From contig CALLQI010000018.1 in NCBI GenBank assembly GCA_938014885.1, positions 310,001 to 374,000 on the forward strand: a stretch of DNA of 64,000 bases, in the 5' to 3' direction. Source of the DNA: an uncultured bacterium. GTDB lineage: Bacteria > Planctomycetota > UBA8742 > UBA2392. How positions within the stretch are numbered: position 1 is the stretch's first letter; each line of letters begins with the position of its first letter. The position numbers and the translations under genes were made by a program. A model generated the notes under the pieces. That model was not told where the DNA came from. It worked only from the letters and a program-made list of their open reading frames with translations, and made no database searches. This document shows, one piece after another, positions 23,868 through 31,896 of the stretch.

Positions 23868-24761
23868 CTACTCGAGATTCTGTACCTGCTCTTTGACTCG
23901 TTCGATTTCTGACTTCATCTCCACTACCGTCGATGCCAGTTGCGCGTCGTTGGCCTTGCTGCCGATGGTGTTGGTTTCGCGCAGCATTTCCTGCGCGATG
24001 AAATCCAGCCTGCGTCCCACATCGCCCTCGCCGCCGATGATCTTCAGGAACTGCACGCAGTGATGCTCAAGCCGCGTGGTCTCTTCGGTAATGTCGCAGC
24101 GGTCCGAGAAGTGTGCCACTTCGCGCGCCAGGGCCGCGTCGTCCACGGCCACCCCGCTGTCGGCGAGCAGCTTGTCGATGCGCGCCTTCAGCTTGTCGCG
24201 GTACTCCTGCACCACCTGCGGCGCGCGCGATTCGACCTGTTTGGCCAGCGCGGCCACCTTCTTCACGCGCATGTCCAGGTCGGCGCGCAGTGCCGCCCCT
24301 TCGCGCAGGCGCATTTCCAGCAGGCCTGCCAGCGCGTCGCCCAGCGCCTTCAGCACGGCGGCTTTGAGCGCGTCGGTGGCTTCGCCGCTGTCGCGCAGCT
24401 CGGTCACGACGCCGTCCATGGCCAGCATGCTTGCCAGCGACGGCGCTTCAGTTTTCAAGTCCCGGGCCAGTTCAGCCAGCCGGGGGTGCCATTCGCGCAG
24501 CAGGTCGGTGTTCAGCTGGAAGCGACCGTCCGCGCCCGGGTGCTCAAGTTGTACCAGGCAGTACACCGAGCCGCGGCTGAGCTTGCCCCGCACCTGCGCC
24601 TCGATCTCTGACTCCATCTCGGACAACAGGTCCGGCAGCCGGGTCGCGACCTTCAGGAAGCGGTTGTTCACCGACTTCGCTTCGACGGTGACCTGGCTGG
24701 TGACGCCGGAATCATTCACGGACGCGCTGCCGCGCCCGAAACCTGTCATGCCCTGCGGCAC
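23868..24761 (-). CDS. yicC: YicC family endoribonuclease
   Basis: 297 residues. The N-terminal MTGFGRG followed by VEAKSVNNRFLKVATRLPDLL is diagnostic of YicC (MtGfGr...E.rsvN.R.le...rlP). The C-terminus has the matching DUF1732 region: RCDITEETTRLEHHCVQF, GRRLDFIAQEMLRETNTIGSK. The protein was characterised in E. coli as a hexameric endoribonuclease. Length is typical. The ATG overlaps the secG stop by one base, so the two are translationally coupled. Confidence 0.93.
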   Translation of the reverse strand: MPQGMTGFGRGSASVNDSGVTSQVTVEAKSVNNRFLKVATRLPDLLSEMESEIEAQVRGKLSRGSVYCLVQLEHPGADGRFQLNTDLLREWHPRLAELARDLKTEAPSLASMLAMDGVVTELRDSGEATDALKAAVLKALGDALAGLLEMRLREGAALRADLDMRVKKVAALAKQVESRAPQVVQEYRDKLKARIDKLLADSGVAVDDAALAREVAHFSDRCDITEETTRLEHHCVQFLKIIGGEGDVGRRLDFIAQEMLRETNTIGSKANDAQLASTVVEMKSEIERVKEQVQNLE

Positions 24762-25078
24762 TATTCGCCCCCGTCTGCCGGGGCTTCGTTGCCCGCCGGT
24801 TCGTCAATGCCTTCGGTGCTGACGCCGCCCTGGGTGGAAAGCAGGTTGAAGATCAGCGCCATGATGATGAACGCGCCGCCCATGAACGTGATGACTTTGT
24901 CCACCACGGCCTGGCCCTTGGTGCCGAACGCGCCGCCGCCTTCACCACCGCCGAAGGCCGCGCCGATGCCGCCGCTGTCGCTTTGGCGGAACAGCACGAA
25001 CACTATCAGTGCCAATGACAGGGCGACGAAAATGATCGCCATGATCGTGATTACTGCCGGGTTTGCCGCTGCCAGCAT
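24761..25078 (-). CDS. secG: Protein translocase subunit SecG
   Basis: 105 residues with two membrane helices (about 9-29 and 62-80) separated by a loop containing RQSDSGGIGAAFGGGEG and AFGTKGQAVVDK, which matches the SecG pattern of a Gly-rich cytoplasmic loop. The tail is acidic. It is an accessory subunit of the SecYEG channel. It sits 29 nt after tpiA, the usual tpiA-secG order. Confidence 0.92.
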   Translation of the reverse strand: MLAAANPAVITIMAIIFVALSLALIVFVLFRQSDSGGIGAAFGGGEGGGAFGTKGQAVVDKVITFMGGAFIIMALIFNLLSTQGGVSTEGIDEPAGNEAPADGGE

Positions 25079-25107
25079 ATGCCTGTCTCCGTGTCGATTG
25101 CCTGTCC

Positions 25108-25866
25108 TTAAGTCTTTGCCGCGCCAACCTTGCAGATCGCCTGCAGGCTTTCCGCGTTCAAACTTGCACCGCCTACCAGTACCCCGTCAATCCCGGGGGC
25201 TGCCATCAGCTCAGCCGCGTTGTCGGTCCTGACGCTGCCGCCGTACAGCACCGGCACCTTCAAGCCCATCGCCTTCAGTTCGCCGCGCACCAGCGCGTGC
25301 ATTTCTGCGGCCTGTTCTGCCGTTGCGTTTTCGCCCGTGCCGATCGCCCACACCGGTTCATAGGCCACGGCGCAAACTGCCTGCCGCTCCGCCCCGGTAA
25401 GCCGTTGCAGCACCTGCAACTGCCGCGCCACCACGGCCTGCGCGTCGCCGGCCTTGCGCTGCGCCAGGGTTTCGCCCACGCACAGCAAGGGCCGCAAACC
25501 GCCCTGCACCGCGCGCTTCAGCTTGCGTTGCAGCAGCGCGTCGCTTTCGCCATGCACCTGCCGGCGCTCGCTGTGGCCGACCAGCACCAGCTTTGCCCCG
25601 GCGTCAAGCAGCATCTCCGCGCTGACATCGCCGGTGAAAGCGCCTTCTGCTTCCGGGCTGAGGTCCTGGCCCCCGAATGTCAAAGTTCCTGCGCCTGCAA
25701 AGCTGCCCGAAACCACCGGCAACAGCGTAAACGACGGGAAGATCCACAACGTGCAACCGCCCGGCACCGACCCGGCAATTGAGCGCAACAGCGCCATGGC
25801 CTCATCGCGCCGCAGGTTCATTTTCCAGTTCGCGGCTACGATCGCCAAAACGCCCCCAAACGCCAA
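25108..25866 (-). CDS. tpiA: Triose-phosphate isomerase
   Basis: 252 residues. Catalytic residues are in place: the Lys of AANWKMN near residue 15, the His of LVGHSERRQ, and the Glu of AYEPVWAIGTG. The phosphate-binding C-terminal segment VLYGGSVR and the loop GVLVGGASL are present. It interconverts dihydroxyacetone phosphate and glyceraldehyde 3-phosphate in glycolysis and gluconeogenesis. It is the first gene of the tpiA-secG-yicC-gmk-rpoZ-coaC cluster, separated from the redoxin gene upstream by a terminator. Confidence 0.97.
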   Translation of the reverse strand: MAFGGVLAIVAANWKMNLRRDEAMALLRSIAGSVPGGCTLWIFPSFTLLPVVSGSFAGAGTLTFGGQDLSPEAEGAFTGDVSAEMLLDAGAKLVLVGHSERRQVHGESDALLQRKLKRAVQGGLRPLLCVGETLAQRKAGDAQAVVARQLQVLQRLTGAERQAVCAVAYEPVWAIGTGENATAEQAAEMHALVRGELKAMGLKVPVLYGGSVRTDNAAELMAAPGIDGVLVGGASLNAESLQAICKVGAAKT

Positions 25867-25960
25867 ATCGGGCGAGATACGGTATCAATCGCCCCAAACC
25901 CCACAAGGCATCGCGGGTTACGATGCGAAGTGACGGTACTGACAACGATACTGACAAAGG

Positions 25961-25985
25961 AAACGGGGCCCAAGGGGCCCCGTTT
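25961..25985 (-). terminator. Intrinsic terminator after the redoxin gene
   Basis: A perfect 10-bp stem, AAACGGGGCC / GGCCCCGTTT, with a 5-nt loop. On the minus strand it follows the redoxin stop by about 43 nt and is followed by CCTTTG; it separates that gene from tpiA. Confidence 0.7.
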
Positions 25986-26028
25986 CGGGTAAGTCACTGA
26001 CGCACGGTCAGTTGGCGTACTTGATCGC

Positions 26029-26709
26029 TCAGCCGTAGGGCTTGTTGCTGGTGACGTCGAGGTCCTTTTCAGCCTTCAGGGCTTCGAGGGCCTTGGCGAC
26101 GTAGTTCACGGCCTCAAGGTCTTTGTTGCGCTGGCGCAGGTTGAGGTTGTCGAGCGCGCCGGCGAAACGCAGCTTGCCTTCTTTATCCACGACGTAGGCG
26201 TGCGGGGTGGTCTTGGCGGCGTACTTCTTGCCGACCGCGCCGGTTTCATCGATCAGGTAGCTGGCGGCGTCGACGCCGGCGTCCTTGATGCGCTTGGCCA
26301 GGGTTTCGCCTTCGAAGTGGCCCTGCTTGCCCTTGGCGCTGCTGCAGATCAGCAGCCATGCGCCGCCGTCTTCGCGGACCTTGGCCTGCATCTTCACCAG
26401 TTCATCGGTGCCCTCGTAATGCTTCTTGCACCACGGGCAGTCGAAGTTGATCCATTCGATGACGACGAACTTGCCCGCGAAGTCGGACAGGCTGACATCG
26501 TTGCCTTCCGCGTTCTTGAGCGTGAAGCCGGGGGCCTGCTTGCCGACTTCGGCGACGGCCGGTTCGGCTTCTTTTTCGGCCGGCTTTTCGGCTGGCTTTT
26601 CTGCCGGCTTTTCAACGGGCTTTTCTGCCGGCTTTTCAGTGTCCTGGGCCAGCGTGGTCACGCTGGCAAACATCAACATCGGCAGAACCAACAACATCGC
26701 GATCCGCAT
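26029..26709 (-). CDS. Secreted thioredoxin-fold redoxin (AhpC/TSA type)
   Basis: 226 residues from the ATG of MRIAML, chosen for the strong GGAGG about 9 nt upstream and the clean signal peptide (MRIAMLLVLPMLMFASVTTLAQ). Next comes a repetitive Glu-Lys-Pro-Ala linker (about residues 25-46). Then the redoxin domain: APGFTLKNAEGNDVSLSDF, VVIEWINFDCPWCKKHY (CxxC active site), and TTPHAYVVDKEG with the cis-Pro. It is probably a thiol reductase or peroxidase outside the cytoplasmic membrane. The linker is encoded by a short tandem repeat. Confidence 0.85.
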   Translation of the reverse strand: MRIAMLLVLPMLMFASVTTLAQDTEKPAEKPVEKPAEKPAEKPAEKEAEPAVAEVGKQAPGFTLKNAEGNDVSLSDFAGKFVVIEWINFDCPWCKKHYEGTDELVKMQAKVREDGGAWLLICSSAKGKQGHFEGETLAKRIKDAGVDAASYLIDETGAVGKKYAAKTTPHAYVVDKEGKLRFAGALDNLNLRQRNKDLEAVNYVAKALEALKAEKDLDVTSNKPYG

Positions 26710-26989
26710 ACACGCACCTCCATAGAGTGGGAAACAGAATTCGGTCGAACGACCCATAGAACCCCTGCCAACGTTCCGCGATTCCACAAATCTGTACCAC
26801 GTGGAACCACCGCACAGCCAAAGCAGGTTCACGGTCAACGGTTCACTGTCAGCTACCAGTTCGGACAAACACGGAAGGAGTTGGCCTGCCGACCGAGGCC
26901 ACTTCATCGGTAGCGTAGCGTGGTGTAATTCTTGCTGTCTTCGTGTGGAACCCGCAGTTGCGGTTGCTTCGTAGACAAACGCCGCTGCT

Positions 26990-27451
26990 TTACAGCGCCT
27001 CCAGGATCTGTGTCGCGTGGTCTTTGGCCTTGATGTCTGTGATCACGGCCTTGATCCGCCGGTCCGTGCCGATCACGAAGCTGACCCGTGCGGCCGCAAA
27101 CAGCCCCGCGACGCCGTAGGCCTTGGCGATGGTTTTGTCGGGATCACTCAGCAGGTCAAAGGGCAGGTTTTCCGCCTGCTGAAAGACCTTCAGCTCAGCG
27201 GGCTGGTCATAGCTGACGCCGTAGACCGTGGCCTTGGCACTCAAGTCAGGCCAGCCGTCGCGCATGCTGCACATCTGTTTGGTGCAGATCGGGCTTGAGG
27301 CCCGCGGGTAAAACACCAGCACCACCGGCAGCTCAGCAGGCGCGCCTGCGAGCGAAGCCATCACGCCATCCTGGTTGCGCGCACTGAAGGCGGGAGCCGC
27401 TTCACCCACCGCAGGCTTGCCCGAATACTTGCCAAATCCCGGGATCCACAT
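26990..27451 (-). CDS. Peroxiredoxin, BCP/PrxQ type
   Basis: 153 residues without a signal peptide. VVLVFYPRASSPICTKQMCSMRDG carries the peroxidatic Cys (PxCT) and, five residues on, a second Cys, the PrxQ/BCP pattern (PGCTxEACxxRD). Later motifs are VYGVSYDQPAE, FDLLSDPDKTIAKAYGV and SFVIGTDRRIK. It reduces hydroperoxides using thioredoxin. Pro-Ile replaces the usual Pro-Gly before the peroxidatic Cys. It lies upstream of the redoxin gene with a 280-bp gap that holds a repeat-like segment (about 26930-26985) and the redoxin's promoter. Confidence 0.88.
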   Translation of the reverse strand: MWIPGFGKYSGKPAVGEAAPAFSARNQDGVMASLAGAPAELPVVLVFYPRASSPICTKQMCSMRDGWPDLSAKATVYGVSYDQPAELKVFQQAENLPFDLLSDPDKTIAKAYGVAGLFAAARVSFVIGTDRRIKAVITDIKAKDHATQILEAL

Positions 27452-27521
27452 GCCGGCAGTGTAGCCTTGGCTGCGGGCTTTCGCAGTGGCGCAGCGCCGG
27501 CGCGGCTACGATACTGGGGGC

Positions 27522-28283
27522 GTGAAAACGGACGCGCAATCCCGGCGGGCATACGTGGGCCTTGGCATCTGCCTTGGGCTGGGCACCGTGTTTACGCTGA
27601 TGTTCGGCGGGCTGCTTACGGTGCTGGAGGCCTTTGAGGAAGGGCCGCTGGTGGGCCTGGGCTACACCGGCGTGGTGCTGGTGCTTTCAGTGCTTGCCGG
27701 GGCGACGCTGTTTGTGCCCTATGGGTTCGTCGCGCTGGGATGGCTGAAACTGGGCGACCTGAAGCGCGACACCCTTGAGCAACTGGGCGACGACAACACC
27801 GTCGGCGACCCTGAGGCCGGCGAGCGCAAGTACCAGCAATGGATCACCGCCGTGAACAGCCCTGAGGCCTACCTCGGGCTCGTGCCACGCAGCATCCCCT
27901 ACGTCGCGCCTGAGCACCGCCCGCCCGCCGACGCCAAGCTTCCGCGCAGCCGACTGAGTGCCGGGGGCTGGCGCGCGCTGACAATCGTGATGGCGTTGGG
28001 CGCGATCGGCGGCGTGGTGGCCGGCAGCGGCTACGGCATCGGCGAGCCGCAGGAAAACGCCCCGCGTCTGCTGCCGGTGATTCGCCTGTTCGTGTGCAGC
28101 CTGATCGGAGCGGTGCTGACGGCCCCGATCGGGGTGGCGCTTGCGCTGGCGTTTGGCCGGATTGAAGATCGTGCAGAAGAACAGGCAGAAGAGCAGACAG
28201 AAGATCAGGCCGAAGCTCAGCCGCAGCAGTCCTATGAAAGTGATGCCCATGACGCCGGAACAGGTGGTCCAAAAGCAACTTGA
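27522..28283 (+). CDS. Four-helix membrane protein with acidic C-terminal tail
   Basis: About 253 residues from a GTG at 27522 preceded by GGGGG; an in-frame start at 27486 would overlap the neighbour's promoter. Hydrophobic segments lie at about residues 12-32, 44-68, 152-172 and 185-207. Between helices 2 and 3 is a soluble stretch of about 80 residues. The C-terminus has a Glu/Gln repeat (EEQAEEQTEDQAEAQ). No family recognised. It overlaps the following NTF2-like gene by about 50 nt. Confidence 0.6.
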   Translation: MKTDAQSRRAYVGLGICLGLGTVFTLMFGGLLTVLEAFEEGPLVGLGYTGVVLVLSVLAGATLFVPYGFVALGWLKLGDLKRDTLEQLGDDNTVGDPEAGERKYQQWITAVNSPEAYLGLVPRSIPYVAPEHRPPADAKLPRSRLSAGGWRALTIVMALGAIGGVVAGSGYGIGEPQENAPRLLPVIRLFVCSLIGAVLTAPIGVALALAFGRIEDRAEEQAEEQTEDQAEAQPQQSYESDAHDAGTGGPKAT

Positions 28284-28599
28284 TGCCTACAGCGCGTGCG
28301 ACATTGACGCGTTTGCGGCCACATACACCGATGACATCCGCATCCATGACGGCGACGGCAAGCTGCTTTGCGAAGGCCAGGCCAAGCTGCGCGAGATTTA
28401 CGGGCCCGTGTTCCGCGACAACCCGCACCAGATGGCGCTGATCACCAAGCGCATCACCGGCGGCGACTGGGTGATCGATGAAGAAGAAGTCATCGGCCGC
28501 GCCGACAACATTCGTCGCTACGCCGTGGCCATCTACCGGGTGCGCGGCGACCGCATCAGCCAAGTAACCCTGATCCGCCGTGCCGCGCCCGATGCCTGA
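28234..28599 (+). CDS. NTF2-like / SnoaL-like fold protein
   Basis: About 121 residues from ATG 28234; ATGs at 28243 and 28249 are also possible. VVQKQLDAYSACDIDAFAATYTDDIRIHD is the standard opening of the nuclear transport factor 2 (SnoaL/steroid isomerase-like) family, and the rest fits the cone-shaped alpha+beta barrel. The family includes hydrolases, isomerases and binding proteins, so the reaction cannot be read from sequence. It overlaps the end of the upstream membrane-protein gene and lies about 80 nt before sucA. Confidence 0.78.
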   Translation: MKVMPMTPEQVVQKQLDAYSACDIDAFAATYTDDIRIHDGDGKLLCEGQAKLREIYGPVFRDNPHQMALITKRITGGDWVIDEEEVIGRADNIRRYAVAIYRVRGDRISQVTLIRRAAPDA

Positions 28600-28680
28600 C
28601 GCCGCACCAGCCATCACCCGCCCGCCCGGGTGACGTTTGGCCGCGCGAACCTACAATCCGCGCCCAAACGCAGGGACACC

Positions 28681-31416
28681 ATGGACAGCGAGAACCTCAG
28701 CTACATTGAAGACCTGTACGAAGACTTCACGCGCGACCCGGCCTCCGTGCCCGCGCGCTGGCGCGACTACTTCGCGGCGCTGGGCCCCAACGGCCAGGTG
28801 CAGCTTGGCCCCAGCTTCGCCGCACCCAGCATCTTCCACGCCCGCGCCGACGCACCCGCGCCGGGCCTGGGCGCGCGCCAGGCCGCCGTGCTGCAGGAAA
28901 AAGTAGACCGGCTGATCCGCGTCTACCGCTCGCGCGGACACCGCATCGCCAAGGTGGACCCGCTGGGCCGCCCGCTGCCGCGCATCCCGGAGCTTGAGCT
29001 CGAGTACTTCGGCCTGACCGAGCAAGACCTCGACCAGCCCATCGTATGTACGCAGTTGAATTTCCCCGGCCTCGACACGCCGCGCAAAGTGCTGGAACAC
29101 CTGCGCGACACCTACTGCCAGGGAATCGGCGTGCAGTTCATGCACATCGACGACCTTGAGGTCACGACCTGGCTTTCGCGCCGCGTCGAAAGCACCCGCA
29201 ACCGTACCGAGCTGACGCGCGACGAAAAAATCCGCATCTTCCGCCGCCTCAATGACGCCGTCACCTTCGAAAAGTTCCTTCAAACCAAGTACATCGGCAG
29301 CAAGTCGTTCAGCCTCGAAGGCGGCGAAAGCCTGCTGCCGCTGCTTGACCTCGCGATCGAACGCGCGGCCGAACAGGGCCTCGACGAAATCGTGATCGGC
29401 ATGGCGCACCGCGGCCGCCTGAACGTGCTTGCCAACATCATGGGCAAAACGCCGCGCGAGATTTTTGCCGAGTTTGAGGATTACGACTTCGGCAACGAAC
29501 ACGGCGACGTGAAGTACCACATGGGCTACAGCAATGACTGGGTGGCCCAAAACGGCCGCACGGTGCACTTAAGCCTGTGCTTCAACCCCAGCCACCTGGG
29601 CTTCATCGGCGCGATTGCGCTGGGTCGCGTGCGCGCCAAGCAGGACCGCGTCGGCGACCTTGAGCGCAAGCGCGGCGCGGCACTGGTGATCCACGGCGAC
29701 GCGGCCTTCATCGGGCAGGGCACCACGCAGGAAACCCTGAACCTGTCCGAGCTGGCGGGCTACAACACGGGCGGCGCGATCCACATCGTGCTGAACAACC
29801 AGATCGGCTTCACGACGCTGCCTGAGCACGGCCGCAGCACCGTGTACGCCACCGACGTGGCCAAGATGCTGCAGATTCCCATCTTTCACGTGAACGGCGA
29901 AGACCCTGAGGCCGTGGCACACGTGGTGCGCACCGCACTCGACTTCCGCGAAAAGTTCAAGCGCGACTGCGTGATCGACATGTACTGCTTCCGCCTGCGC
30001 GGCCACAACGAAGGCGACGAGCCCGCGTTCACGCAACCGGTGATGTACAAGCAGATCCGCGCGCGTGAAGAAGTCCGCGACCGCTACCTGAACCGCCTGC
30101 TGCAAAGCGGCGGCATCACTGAGCAAGAGGCGGAACAGATCACGCAACACCCGAAAGCCTTCTTCGACGAAGAGCTGCTGGCGGCCCGTCGCCAAAGCCG
30201 CATCATCCGCCGTGACCAGCTTGAGCAAGTGTGGAACGCGCACAGCGGCGGCGAAGAAACCACGGCCGCCGATGTGGACACCGGCGTCGCGAAGAAAGAG
30301 CTCTCGACCCTGCTGAAGCGCCTGGCGACCCTGCCGCAGGGCTTCAAGCCGCACCCGAAGCTGGAACGCCTGCTCGAGACGCGCCGCGAAATGGCGGCCG
30401 GCGACAAGCCGCTGGATTGGGCCGCGGGCGAGGCGCTGGCCTACGCCACGCTGGCCGCGCAAGGCACTCGCGTGCGCATGTCGGGCCAGGATTGCGAGCG
30501 CGGGACATTCAGCCACCGGCACAGCGCGCTGCACGATTACGAGACCGGGGCCGTGCACCGGATATTCGATACGGTGGAAGGCGCGAAGATTGAGATCTTC
30601 AACAGCCCGCTCAGTGAAGTTGCGGTGATGGGCTTCGAGTACGGCTACAGCCTGGATGCGCCGGACGTGCTGACCCTGTGGGAAGCCCAGTTCGGCGACT
30701 TCGTGAACGTGGCGCAGGTGATCATCGACCAGTTCATCGTCAGCGGCGAAGAGAAGTGGAATCGCCTCAGCGGCCTCACGCTGCTGCTGCCGCACGGGAT
30801 GGAGGGCCAGGGGCCCGAGCACTCGAGCGCGCGGCTGGAACGCTTCCTGAACCTGAGCATCGACGACAACATCCAAGTCTGCAACGTGACGACGCCGGCG
30901 CAGTTCTTTCACATGATCCGGCGGCAGATGCTGCGCAAGTGGCGCAAACCGCTGGTGGTGATGACGCCCAAGAGCCTGCTGCGCCACCCGGAATGCATCA
31001 GCACGCTTGAGGAACTCGCCAAGGGAAGCTTCCAGCGCATCCTGTGGGACGACCGCCCCAAGGCCAAGCGCGTGCTGCTGTGCAGCGGCAAGGTGTACTA
31101 CGACCTTGCGGCCGCACGGGCCGAACGCAAACGCGACGATGTGGCCATCGTGCGCATCGAGCAGTTGTATCCGCTGAAAGACGCGCAATTGCAGGAAGTG
31201 GTGAAGCGCTACCCGAATGCGGAAGTGGTTTGGGTGCAGGAAGAGCACGAAAACATGGGTGCCTGCGTGCACATCCGCTGGCACTGGCACAAGGCGTTCG
31301 AAGGCAAGCAGCCGCTGCAATGGGTATGCCGCCCGATAGCCGCCAGCCCGGCCACCGGAAGCCCCAAACGCCACAAAGCCGAGCAAGCCGACGTAATCAA
31401 CCGCGCGCTGGGATAG
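28681..31416 (+). CDS. sucA: 2-oxoglutarate dehydrogenase E1 component
   Basis: 911 residues from the ATG of MDSENLSYIEDLYEDF, the usual SucA N-terminus. The thiamine-diphosphate enzyme core is evident: GMAHRGRLNVL, GDVKYHMGYS, LCFNPSHLGFI, HGDAAFIGQG (GDG-type ThDP motif), NNQIGFTT, FRLRGHNEGDEP and the transketolase-like half with GFEYGYSLDAPDVLTLWEAQFGDF and LLPHGMEGQGPEHSSARLERFL. It decarboxylates 2-oxoglutarate and transfers succinyl to the E2 lipoyl group. It heads a sucA-sucB-lpd cluster that is interrupted by a GxxExxY gene. Confidence 0.97.
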   Translation: MDSENLSYIEDLYEDFTRDPASVPARWRDYFAALGPNGQVQLGPSFAAPSIFHARADAPAPGLGARQAAVLQEKVDRLIRVYRSRGHRIAKVDPLGRPLPRIPELELEYFGLTEQDLDQPIVCTQLNFPGLDTPRKVLEHLRDTYCQGIGVQFMHIDDLEVTTWLSRRVESTRNRTELTRDEKIRIFRRLNDAVTFEKFLQTKYIGSKSFSLEGGESLLPLLDLAIERAAEQGLDEIVIGMAHRGRLNVLANIMGKTPREIFAEFEDYDFGNEHGDVKYHMGYSNDWVAQNGRTVHLSLCFNPSHLGFIGAIALGRVRAKQDRVGDLERKRGAALVIHGDAAFIGQGTTQETLNLSELAGYNTGGAIHIVLNNQIGFTTLPEHGRSTVYATDVAKMLQIPIFHVNGEDPEAVAHVVRTALDFREKFKRDCVIDMYCFRLRGHNEGDEPAFTQPVMYKQIRAREEVRDRYLNRLLQSGGITEQEAEQITQHPKAFFDEELLAARRQSRIIRRDQLEQVWNAHSGGEETTAADVDTGVAKKELSTLLKRLATLPQGFKPHPKLERLLETRREMAAGDKPLDWAAGEALAYATLAAQGTRVRMSGQDCERGTFSHRHSALHDYETGAVHRIFDTVEGAKIEIFNSPLSEVAVMGFEYGYSLDAPDVLTLWEAQFGDFVNVAQVIIDQFIVSGEEKWNRLSGLTLLLPHGMEGQGPEHSSARLERFLNLSIDDNIQVCNVTTPAQFFHMIRRQMLRKWRKPLVVMTPKSLLRHPECISTLEELAKGSFQRILWDDRPKAKRVLLCSGKVYYDLAAARAERKRDDVAIVRIEQLYPLKDAQLQEVVKRYPNAEVVWVQEEHENMGACVHIRWHWHKAFEGKQPLQWVCRPIAASPATGSPKRHKAEQADVINRALG

Positions 31417-31432
31417 CGCGCTGGGAAAAGCA

Positions 31433-31873
31433 GTCCACAGATTTCAGGATTTCACAGAGATGGCGTCCGAAGCTGAACTCAATGATCCGCAGACCTTCGC
31501 CATCATCGGCGCGGCGATGGAATTACATCGCGAACTCGGCCATGGGTTCAAGGAAAGCGTGTATCACGAAGCGCTCTGCAAAGAACTCGCGGCGCGCGGC
31601 ATTGCCTACGTGCATGAGCCGGTGATTCCGGTGTTCTACAAAGGCGAAAAGCTGAACAGCACCTTCTGCCCGGACCTTATCTGCTTCGGCGAAGTGATCG
31701 TCGAACTGAAAGCAAGCAGCAGTCTCACTGACAGTGACTTGTCGCAGTTGCTCAACTACCTGAAGGCAACGGGAATCAATCGCGGGTTGCTGATCAACTT
31801 CGGTGCAACGTCGCTTCAGGTCAAGCGTGCAAAGTGGGGCAGTTGATCTGCGCAATCCGTGCAATCTGTGGAC
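31433..31873. mobile_element. GxxExxY cassette bounded by imperfect 26-bp inverted repeats
   Basis: Left end 31433-31458 begins GTCCACAGATTTCAGGATT; right end 31848-31873, reverse-complemented, begins GTCCACAGATTGCACGGATT. The two ends match at about 22 of 26 positions with one gap. They flank the GxxExxY gene almost to the base (ATG at 31460, stop at 31846) and together fill the gap between sucA and sucB. The arrangement looks like an inserted mobile module, although no transposase is encoded. Confidence 0.65.
31460..31846 (+). CDS. GxxExxY protein
   Basis: 128 residues. The name-giving motif is GHGFKESVYHEAL (G-x-x-E-x-x-Y), followed by LNSTFCPDLICFGEVIVELKA, which resembles the PD-(D/E)xK nuclease core (D...ExK), then LLNYLKATGINRGLLINFG. 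The biochemical role of this family is not established; similarity to the nuclease fold is known. It lies between sucA and sucB, breaking an otherwise standard operon, and is enclosed by inverted repeats. Confidence 0.9.
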   Translation: MASEAELNDPQTFAIIGAAMELHRELGHGFKESVYHEALCKELAARGIAYVHEPVIPVFYKGEKLNSTFCPDLICFGEVIVELKASSSLTDSDLSQLLNYLKATGINRGLLINFGATSLQVKRAKWGS

Positions 31874-31896
31874 AAGCCGTTTGTCGAAAGCTGAAC

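Noticed and set aside
29569..31386. Long minus-strand open frame opposite sucA
   Set aside because: Same reason: it mirrors the sucA reading frame, has no recognisable motif, and sucA is certain.
31433..31873. Inverted repeats at the GxxExxY gene as a chance match
   Set aside because: About 22 matching positions in 26 directly at both ends of one gene is not expected by chance; kept as a finding, with mobility stated as inference.
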